A stretch of DNA of 29,825 nucleotides from Azolla pinnata (taxonomy: Eukaryota > Streptophyta > Polypodiopsida > Salviniales > Salviniaceae), in NCBI GenBank assembly GCA_037176905.1, contig JBBBWG010004391.1, positions 1-29,825 on the forward strand, written 5' to 3'. This document shows positions 22,612 through 29,825 of the stretch, one piece after another (position 1 is the stretch's first letter; every line of letters begins with the position of its first letter). The notes under the pieces are model-generated. The model was not told the origin of the DNA and did not search any database. It saw only the letters and a program-made list of their open reading frames with translations. A program made the position numbers and the translations under genes.

Positions 22612-22782
22612 CTGAGACAGGTCTGGACTCTAGAAGGTTCAAGTCAACGGTACAATGCATCCACACAGACCAGATCAAGAAGCTCGAAGTGATCTCAGAG
22701 AAGACGGCTATCCGGCAGCGTGCTTCGCTTCCCTACCGTCATCCCGTCGTCGCCGGATGCTATCAAACTTGAAAGCAATACC
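22612..22782 (-). other. Probable 5' non-coding leader exon of the EMF2-like gene
   Basis: The minus strand has a good donor, CTCAG|gttagt, at 22612, about 860 bp upstream of the MPGL start. The sequence above it is GC-richer than the gene's introns. A possible acceptor (tcttcttcttcag) precedes 22782, so this could be an internal leader exon, or the transcript could start in the triplet array. A short upstream reading frame of 15 codons (ATG 22742, TGA 22697-22695) lies in it. The connecting acceptor near the start codon may be the tag ending just above 21,800 or the cag nearer the ATG; neither can be settled from the sequence. Confidence 0.5.
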
Positions 22783-22792
22783 CTGAAGAAGA

Positions 22793-22913
22793 AGAAGATG
22801 ATGATGATGATGATGCTGGTGGTGATGATGATGATGGGGACGGTGGTGGTGATGATGATGGTGGTGGTGATGATGATGATGGACGGTGGTGATGATGATG
22901 ATGGTGGCGACGG

Positions 22914-22954
<41 letters not shown>

Positions 22955-23432
22955 GTGATTATGGTGGCGACGCCGGTGAAGATGATGATGGTGGCGGGTG
23001 GTGATGATGGTGGTGATGATGATGGTGGCGGGTGGTGATGATGGTGGTGATGATGATGATAGTGGCGGTGGTGATGATGGTGGTGATGATGATGATGGTG
23101 GCGGCAGTGGTGAAGATGATGATGGTGGCGGCAGTGGTGATGATGATGATAGTGGCGGCGGTGGTGATGATGATGGTCATGATGATGATGGCGACGATGG
23201 TAATGATGATGATGGTGGCGGCGGCAGTGGTGATGATGATGATGGTGCCGACAATGGTGATGATGATGATGGTGGAGACGGTGGTAATGATGATGATGGT
23301 GGAGACGGTGGTAATGATGATGATGGTGGCGGCAATGGTAATGATGATGATGGTGGCGGCAGTGATGATGATGATGGTCGTGGCGGCAATGGTGATGATG
23401 GTGGTGATGATGATCATGGTGGTGGACACGTC
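22793..23432. repeat. GAT/GGT/GGC triplet array of about 640 bp
   Basis: The stretch consists almost entirely of gat, ggt and ggc triplets on the plus strand (cat-type triplets on the minus strand). Pure (gat)n runs occur, the longest at about 22,914-22,952, and the rest is built from higher-order units resembling ggtgatgatgatgatggtggcggc. Because the period is three, long open frames exist in several frames, encoding His-rich, Asp-rich or Met-rich polypeptides; these are not evidence of a gene. It sits immediately upstream of the EMF2-like leader exon. Confidence 0.95.
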
Positions 23433-23470
23433 TTGACCATCGGCCACTAATTCTAGCACTAGCCATGTCG

Positions 23471-23686
23471 TAATGTCAAAATGTCAAGAGTGCACTAATT
23501 CTAGCGACCGATCTTTTGTGTTTATTGATTGAGATTAGATTGTCAATTCAGTGCCAATGTTCTATGGAAATCATGAACGTTGATGCCAAAATGTCAGTAT
23601 GCACTAATTCTAGTTCATTTCTTTTGACTGAGACTAGACAGATGGATTCAATGCCCTTGTTCAACGGAACTCATGAAGTTAGATGC
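23471..23686. repeat. 109 bp diverged tandem duplication
   Basis: Two direct copies share the order caaaatgtca...gcactaattctag, then ttgattgagattaga or ttgactgagactaga, then gttctatggaa or gttcaacggaa, then catgaa. The shared gcactaatt words are at 23,492 and 23,601. Divergence of roughly a quarter of positions suggests an old duplication. An extra ccactaattctagcac lies at 23,444-23,460. Confidence 0.75.
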
Positions 23687-23699
23687 ATTTATTTATGCA

Positions 23700-25240
23700 A
23701 TTTTGTTTTAATCACATCTCATGTCGTTAGTTATTGAAAAGAACGCCTGTAGGCTACAACACCCGAAGGTTATTGCACTCAAATGCTAGATGTTTGCTCA
23801 AAAGCTTGAGTTTTTACTCGAAAGTGATAATGTCAGCCGAAAGTGGCAATGTCACCCAAAGGCCAAACTCTTACTCAAAGGCCATATATCAATTTAGACT
23901 GAATTTTGCCTAAAGGCTAGAGAGGCCAAAGGTCAGATTTTATTTGAGGCCAGATTTCGCTAAAAAATCATAACATCTAAAGGCTTTATGAGCCATATGA
24001 CCAAGATATGATGATGATTTAGATGCTTCGTCTATGCTTGCGCCTCGCGAATAATACTCTTCTGCTCTTGGATACTCAGTTTTCATATGCAAGGTTTTCC
24101 CTCAAACGCCCTAACTCGCACAACATCACTTTTCATGTATTTATGCTTTCAAGCATCCTTGTATGAAGGCCACGCATCTACTTTGATTTTCCATAAATGG
24201 TCTCATATGGTCTTTATCTTCCATTTTGAACTCAAACCATTGTTCAATCAAATTACTTAAAGTTTAAGGGAGCTGCTCTGAATTCACAAATATGGCTCAT
24301 GGCTAACTAAGCTCCCACATTTTTTAGATTTCCATGAAATTCGAAGTATTCATTCAGATGTGAAATACCATCTAAAAAGATTATTCTTGGTTCTTGCGGT
24401 AGAAGACTTTGGCTTTGAAGATTCTTTTGAGGACATAGGGCCCAAGAATTCTGCTCCAAGAAACTCATTCTACATACAATTTTCTTGCACAATAAGGTTG
24501 AAATTTGGACTTGGGAATGACCCTCGACATTCATAAAATTGCTGGAAGAATATGAGGGAATTACTTGTCAAAATGCCAAAATTCTTTACACCTTGTATGG
24601 ATAATGTCGATCAAATCTTATCATCTTGTTCATTAGCTTGATCATTAGAAACACATTCATGAGAACCTTGTATTATTTTTATTGATCTTCTTACTAGAAA
24701 AATCATATACAAAACTCATGGGTCACTCCAACATTATTGATCTAATGCCAAACTTATGGACATTGTTTTTCTCAGAAAAGACTATTCCCTTGCCATTATT
24801 GGTTGTGCTTTGAGGATCCCTAGATCTTGCCATAACAATACCAACATCCTTTTCCTCTTCTAAATTATTTCCATCTTTTGTTTTGCTAAAAGGTATGCCT
24901 TAGGAAAGTTCCAAGAACTTTCCCTATCTTGGTCATTCGTCTATCTGGTGGACTTCTTGGTAGATGCGAACCACGAACTAGAATAACTTTCCACATATTT
25001 CATTTGTGCCACAAGTCTATTTTCTTCATATTTGAACAAGAAAGATTGTCGGTTTTACTTCCCCAGTTTTGATGCAAACTCTATCACTGTTGTCCAGAGA
25101 TTGTACCTTAGTAATCTATGAGTGTATATAGTCTAATCATATTGTAATCGCGATGTCAAGTGTGTGTATGGCACATGATTATGTTATGTACGTGTGTAAT
25201 TGTCAATGTTAGTGTTTAGTGTCTTAGAGAGTGTGTGGCA
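23700..25240. other. Region without a recognised gene
   Basis: I see no protein family here. The part at 23,760-23,950 has loosely repeated words (ctcaaag, ccgaaagtgg, aaaggcca, aatgtca) with a spacing near 20 bp, possibly remains of a degenerate array. The longest frame, on the minus strand at 24,307-24,534, resembles nothing I know. No tRNA or promoter can be supported. Confidence 0.5.
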
Positions 25241-25339
25241 TGTGAAAGGATTGAACGGTATGTCCCTCTTCACATCTCATTGTAATGGCAAGAGTTATAA
25301 TTATCAAAACGACATAGGGAAGTGACAGTGACGACAAAG

Positions 25340-25880
25340 ATGTAGACTGTCTAACCTTGAGGCTTCTAGGCCTCATGACACGTGGATGTAAGAAGTGGCT
25401 ATAGTGGCAGCAACAAGGATAGTTGTCTGACCCCCGTACATCAAGGCCTTGTATCAAGCAGAAGGAAGTGGCGGCAGTAGTGCTAATGGTGGTTATCTAG
25501 TTCTAGGCCTCAAGGCATTGCGACACATGGAAAGAAGCGATGGCAACAATGGCGATGGTGGCTGTTCGGAATCTGGGTTTTGAGACACCACATTGAGTAG
25601 AAAGAAGCGGTGGTGATGATGGCTATCCGGTCTCCAGGCTTTAAGACCTCATTTCAAGTGGAAGAAAGTGGCAAGGATGATGACAATGGTAGTTGTTCGG
25701 GTCCTAGACTTCAAGGACTTACAATAAGGATAAGGAAGCGATGATGGCGATGATAATAGTGGATGTTCGGCCTTTGGTTTGAAGGCCTCGCAACATGCGG
25801 AAAGGAGCAATGGCGGTGGTGGCAATGGTGGTGTCTAGCCCCCATGCTTCAAGGCTAAAGGATGCACGGAAGGAGCAAGT
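25340..25880. repeat. Minisatellite of about 70 bp units, roughly 8 diverged copies
   Basis: Successive units follow the plan: gttcgg or gtctga, then a short tagg/tttgg stretch, then ttcaaggcctcgcaacatg-like, then gaaagaagcgatgg, then ggtggcaatggtgg. Landmark copies of the ttnaaggcct motif are near 25,367, 25,443, 25,507, 25,577, 25,640, 25,708, 25,778 and 25,848, giving a mean period close to 70 bp. The ggc/gatgatgg-rich part resembles the triplet array at 22.8-23.4 kb, but the unit structure is different. Confidence 0.82.
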
Positions 25881-25979
25881 TAATTTGCTGCAAATTAGGG
25901 TTTATATCTCTATAAACCTATTATAATAATGGGTTTTTGTTTAATTTTATCCTGAAAATATTGATAGATGACAAATAGA

Positions 25980-27785
25980 TTGCCAATTTCACTCACATTA
26001 GAGACTGAGTGACAAACTTACCATGCTACCATGAGAGAATGGCAGCATCAGATGTTGCAACACTTTGGTGGTATGCCACCACTAGAGGAGATGGGACCAT
26101 ATATAACATGGCGTCCACCTGCGGTCCCACCAATGAGGGGTCGGCCATTGTCGTTTGATGCGAGTTTAGCCACCATTCATGGTATCTCCACACCCTAGAC
26201 AACTAGGAGCACGCCTTTAGGTGGGCCAACCCCACGAGACAACTCTCGGGTTGTCGTGCAAGACAACATGCAGCGATGCTGTCACCTATCCACAGACTCC
26301 ACTGTAGGGAGTCCAACTATGTCTCCCCCATACACTCGACCTAGGACCGGCACGATCCCGTGGCTCACGTCCCCTAGATCAGCCTCGGCCTCATCGAGTC
26401 ACGCGAGCCCCGCTTCCCATAGTTCGAGACGTGGACGTGGACGTCGTGGGTGTTGCGGACGGGATGATGATGTCAATAGGAGTGCCCACGTCACCGCTTG
26501 TGGAAGCAATCGAGTTGATCGTGATCATGATTTCGGCCAATTATTTTCACCCTCGGCGACAGTGAGGGCATCGTCACGGATCACTCTGATTGGGGCGTGC
26601 GTTGATACCTCCTCGAGCTCATGACAATACATGTCTAGAATGTCTACGAACCTGTGACATACAGAGATGTGTTAATTGAGTAGATGATATTTGCATTTCA
26701 CAATCGGTACCCCATGCCTGAGCACTTAGCAATGAGCTTAGTTTGGCTTCGTCAGACCATACTTACGCATATTGCGAACCATCGAAGCAGTTACGCGAGA
26801 GCTGCTCGGGTTGTAGTAGACCGTAAGGCAGCTAGATTACCACCACGATTAGATGATAGGCGGCCCCGGAGCGTTTACGATGTTGATTGGAAGGCAACCT
26901 TAGCATGAGGGGCGTCGGAACGTAGTGCTCGACATGTTGCTGCAAGTGCGACCCAGATTAGGTCAAGGTCTGCCACTAGATGGGGTAGCGGAGGTGTTGT
27001 GGCTTTTAGGACGAAGTTTGTAAATATCTCTATAAATTAAAATCGTAAACTTTAATATATTATTAATTGATTTTATAGATAACTTAAACTAATTAATGTT
27101 CTTGTTTTTGTGTAGATGGAGCTCATTGGTCGCTTGTCGTATCCACATGAGGAAGAATATCGTTGGTTACATCCACGACTCTCGTTGTGGATGTATTTCA
27201 GAAGGCTCGGAGTGATCACAGATGACCAGTTGATCTTAGGTTCAGGGATATAGTTAGAGCTGCCAGGCACCGGTGTTAATTTTGAGGCAGGTGAAGGTGT
27301 AGCGGATGCTCGAGAACTCGAGCTGAACCCTGAGCAAAGCGGCGCATTATCATCGGCTGACACTGAGGTGACCCACACCGACCTCGAGTCTGGTCATTTG
27401 CAGTCATTAGGGTTAGATATTTACGATGATAATAACCCTAGTGAGTACAATGTTTCTCCTTAGTTTTGTTTTTTGGTTAAGCTTGTACAGAGTTTACTAC
27501 TATTATAATTTCACACTTTTCTCATTTTAATATATATTTAATATTTTAATTTGAGATATCTAATCTGATTTATTTTAATTATAAATCTAAATATTTAGCT
27601 AATTACCGAACATTCCAACACTCAACCAACAAATTTTAAGCATTAGAACGTTTAGCAAATGATCGAGTTTTGCAGTAAATAAGCGTCTAATTTGCATTAA
27701 AATCGAGTCAACTTTCCAACAACATCACTGCAAACTTGCAACAATAATCACGACAACTTTGAAATTTGTGTTGCCATTGGTAGTG
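25980..27785 (+). mobile_element. CACTA-like DNA transposon relic, copy 2 (5' truncated)
   Basis: This is the same element as 6,951-9,831, in the same orientation. It starts with alignable sequence (actgagt...accatgagagaa), holds the same two-exon gene, has a shorter gcagtaaat/gcgtcaa-type subterminal zone (27,640-27,770), and ends ccattggtagtg at 27785, whose complement CACTACCAATGG is a CACTA-type terminus. No left terminus is visible upstream, so the copy is truncated or its left end is mutated beyond recognition. It lies about 3.2 kb beyond the EMF2-like leader. Confidence 0.68.
26031..27463 (+). pseudogene. Two-exon transposon gene of CACTA-like copy 2, best-preserved copy
   Basis: From ATG 26031 the frame reads MREWQHQMLQHFGGMPPLEE followed by a Pro-rich YITWRPPAVPP, then a TAG near 26,198. 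After it a long open frame (to about 26,624) is Ser/Pro-rich, with SSRRGRGRRGCCGRDDD. In another frame there follows MPEHLAMSLVWLRQT and ARAARVVVDRKAARLP, up to the donor gtaaat at 27020. Exon 2 starts at 27116 after tgtag and reads MELIGRLSYPHEEEYRWLHP, with a stop at 27251-27253; downstream DTEVTHTDLESG leads to a stop at 27,461. I do not recognise the family. Conservation of the intron among copies shows that this was once a real gene. Confidence 0.6.
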
Positions 27786-28879
27786 TTTAAATGGGGTCAT
27801 CCCATCTTGTTATGCCTTGAATCTCGACCTTGGCCTGATCCTCCCAAATATGCATGCTCTTAACCTTTTTCATCATCGAGGACTAGTACCCCGTTCCTCA
27901 ACTTGAATACCAACGGAAGATGCATAGTTGTACGTTACAAGCTGCTGCATCCTCTATCAATTTCTTCATCCCTCCCTTAGTGAAATTCGTGGAAAGTTAT
28001 TGCCCCATGATAGAGATGTGTGCCATCTTATCTCGGTAGGAGATGATCCCTCTTTGAACCGCCTCATCATGCTCCGCGCACTGGTTACATAGATGCTCGG
28101 TGCTATTGCACCTAATACATCACCGCATAAAGTTTGTCGGTCAAGCTTCCGTCGAGTTTTTCCTTGACACGATTTGAGCTATTGTATGGTTTGGATCTCC
28201 CATCCCTTTATTAACTCTTCCATTGTGATATCTTGAGTTGGCCTCCGACTTGACAATCTCAAGCTTCCTCTATTTTGGTTGAGCTGGCTCACTTAGTTGG
28301 ATCTCAACATCCAATTGATCTTCCATGGAACCTCTAAGCCATTGTCGCCTCTTAGACAATCAAGTACAAGCTTGTCTAACTGTATCCAAATCTGTTGACA
28401 AACTATTAACACCATCTAAGACTTCTAAGAGAAGACCCAAATCCTTTCTATCCTTTTCATCTATTGCTTAAAGGAAAAGCATGAACTTATCAGTCATGAG
28501 CAGTGTTCGATCTCTTGTAGATAACTGTGTGACTTTATCCTCAAAATATGTTTAACGTTTGAGGTAGAGATAGATGCTTCCTTGAACCTTCCCAATCCTC
28601 AAACACTCTTCTCGTCACTCAAGACAAATCATCAAAAACTGAACGTATTAACTAATCCCTCCTCAAATTCCATCCACATATCATTTGGGGTTTCTAATTC
28701 TACAATTTGCGTCCGGAGGGTCGATGTGCATGCTTGATGGAAAGTAGAAAGTTTTACAATATCAGAAATATCGCAAAGTAGTATTTTCTGCCTCATATGC
28801 GTGTAAAAAGTGAATTGCATTGCGCTGATTGAATCTCCAAGCCTTCTCGACGATGTTCTCAACCACATTCTCAAGCAAC
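27786..28879 (-). pseudogene. Retroelement gag-like relic with CCHC zinc knuckle
   Basis: On the minus strand the sequence reads ENIVEKAWRFNQRNAIHFLH and AYEAENTT in one frame. After a frameshift near 28,760 it continues STLRTQIVELETPNDMWMEF and EEGL in another. Further on is the zinc knuckle CIRCNSTEHLCNQC (28119-28078), a perfect C-x2-C-x4-H-x4-C, followed by EHDEAVQRGII and, after a stop, TNFTKGGMKKLIEDAAA. The layout (FNGRN...FL-AYEAE, a knuckle, then INFG-GGMK-L-EE) resembles a gag-like family common in plant genomes. It begins exactly at the CACTA terminus at 28880 and ends near the CACTA terminus at 27785, so it is cut on both sides. Confidence 0.72.
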
Positions 28880-29480
28880 CACTACAACAAAGAGGGCAGT
28901 TAGCGACGCACAATTTCTGCAGAAACTGCGTCGCATAGCGACGCCATTATAATCCATCGCTAAATGCGTCGCAAAGTGACGCAGTTTAAATTTTGCGACG
29001 TTTCTACACTGGAAAACGTCGCTGTACGATGCCTTCAGATAGACGTCCCTGTTAGCGACACCGAAATTTTGCAAAAATAGCGTCGCTATGCGACGCTGCT
29101 TTTGTCCATCGCTAATTGCGTCGCTGAGCGACGATTCTAAAAATTAGCGATGTTTCTACATTGGAAAGCGTTGCTGAATGATGCCTTCAGATGGACGTCG
29201 CCGATGCAAAAATTCTGCAAAAATAAGCGTCGCTATGCGACGCAGTTATTGTCCATCACTAATTGCGTCGCTGAGCAACGTTGCAAAAAGTTAGCAACGT
29301 ATCTACACTGGAAAGCGTCGCTGAGCAACGCTGCAAAAAGTTAGCGACGTATCTACACTGGAAAGCGTCGCTGAGCAACGCTGCAAAAAGTTAGCGACGT
29401 ATCTACACTGGAAAGCGTCGCTGAGCGACGCAGGAAAAATACTCAAAATTTAGGGTGTCTCTCAGCGACGAAAAAATTTG
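28880..29480 (+). mobile_element. Left end of a second type of CACTA transposon with GCGACGC subterminal repeats
   Basis: The sequence cactacaacaaag at 28880 is a CACTA-type terminal inverted repeat, directly followed by about 550 bp packed with gcgacgc, gcgtcgc and agcgacg words in both orientations. It interrupts the gag-like frame, with aac as the preceding trinucleotide. The right end is not in the window. The repeats differ from those of copies 1 and 2, so this is a separate family. The 64-67 codon frames in it are repeat translations, not genes. Confidence 0.8.
29265..29430. repeat. 50 bp tandem repeat within the CACTA end
   Basis: Units beginning gcgtcgctgagcaacg recur at 29265, 29315 and 29365, with a partial copy at 29415, a period of exactly 50 bp. 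They differ at only a few positions (cgttgc/cgctgc, agcaacgt/agcgacgt, and gcaacg/gcgacg in the last). Each unit also contains atctacactggaaa. The near identity indicates recent local amplification. Confidence 0.92.
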
Positions 29481-29722
29481 AATTTTCCAAAAAGTTCACC
29501 AACTTTTTTTGCTCATCTACTGCTCCTCCGTCAGTCTGTGACCTCACCTGCCGCCTACCCGTCTTCTTTCCATCTGCATCATACATGTACATATACAGAT
29601 GAATAATCAGATGAGTAAGCATATATAACACAATACTTATCATACATTCGTATGTACACATGAATCTGCATCTATGTATGCTAATACAGGTGAATATGCA
29701 TGTACTGTGTGTATTTATACAT

Positions 29723-29805
29723 GGGTTTAGGGTTAAGAGTTTAGAATCTAGGGTTTAGGATTTACGGATTAGGGTTTATGGTTTAGGGTTTAGGGTTTAG
29801 GGTTA
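29723..29805. repeat. Interstitial plant telomere-like repeats (TTTAGGG)
   Basis: A run of degenerate copies (gggtttagggttaagagttt..., agggtttatgg) resolves into consecutive perfect TTTAGGG units at about 29,782-29,802. TTTAGGG is the telomere repeat of most plants. Units are mixed with variants, as is usual for internal telomere-like tracts. It follows the CACTA end and an AT-rich catgtacata-type stretch. Confidence 0.9.
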
Positions 29806-29825
29806 ATGTATGTATATGTTGATTA

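Noticed and set aside
22708..23466. Long overlapping frames encoding His-rich, Asp-rich, Met-rich and Pro/Ser-rich polypeptides
   Set aside because: They are translations of a period-three repeat, which leaves several frames open on both strands. There is no conserved domain or codon signal.
25340..25880. CRISPR-like regularly spaced repeats
   Set aside because: The units are contiguous, diverged tandem repeats with no unique spacers, in a plant genome.
29150..29344. 64-codon plus-strand frame with repeated FLHWKALL/YLHWKASL motifs
   Set aside because: It is the translation of the CACTA subterminal repeat units; the repeats explain the motif.

Overview
This is nuclear DNA of a flowering plant. 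The window is AT-rich. It holds one long, intron-rich gene with canonical GT-AG junctions, set among degraded Ty1/copia and CACTA (En/Spm-type) transposons, with plant-type telomere-like repeats (TTTAGGG) at the right end. I see no prokaryotic gene organisation, tRNA, rRNA or CRISPR array. The species cannot be fixed from the sequence alone.

The single convincing host gene lies on the minus strand at about 11,361-22,782. I assembled 18 coding exons by hand; most junctions keep frame without ambiguity. They encode a roughly 700-730 residue Polycomb-group protein of the EMF2/VRN2/FIS2 family (plant Su(z)12). It has the N-terminal YCKP-LYNIIQ block, a C2H2 zinc finger split over two exons, an NLS-rich variable exon and a C-terminal VEFS box. 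The translation start (MPGL...) is near 21,747, and a probable non-coding leader exon ends at the donor beside 22,612. Immediately upstream is a 640 bp GAT/GGTGGC-type triplet array.

Left flank (1-10,700): a minus-strand Ty1/copia relic with gag at 4.7 kb, integrase at 3.5-2.7 kb, reverse transcriptase at 2.0-1.2 kb and RNase H at 1.0-0.5 kb; then unrecognised AT-rich DNA. From 6.7 to 10.2 kb there is a nest of two related CACTA-like elements. A plus-strand copy (about 6,951-9,831) appears to have inserted into the intron of an inverted copy whose pieces lie on either side (6,720-6,950 and 9,838-10,175).

Right flank (23,430-29,825): a 109 bp tandem duplication, a minisatellite of about 70 bp units, a second plus-strand copy of the same CACTA-like element (about 25,980-27,785), a minus-strand retroelement gag relic with an intact CCHC zinc knuckle (27,786-28,879), and the left end of another CACTA-type element (from 28,880). 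That end has dense GCGACGC subterminal repeats, and interstitial telomere-like repeats follow it. The only functional gene I can support is the EMF2/VRN2-like one; everything else is repeats and broken mobile-element genes. I did not find a previously undescribed multi-gene system. The points of most interest are the divergence of the Polycomb gene and the nesting of the transposons.
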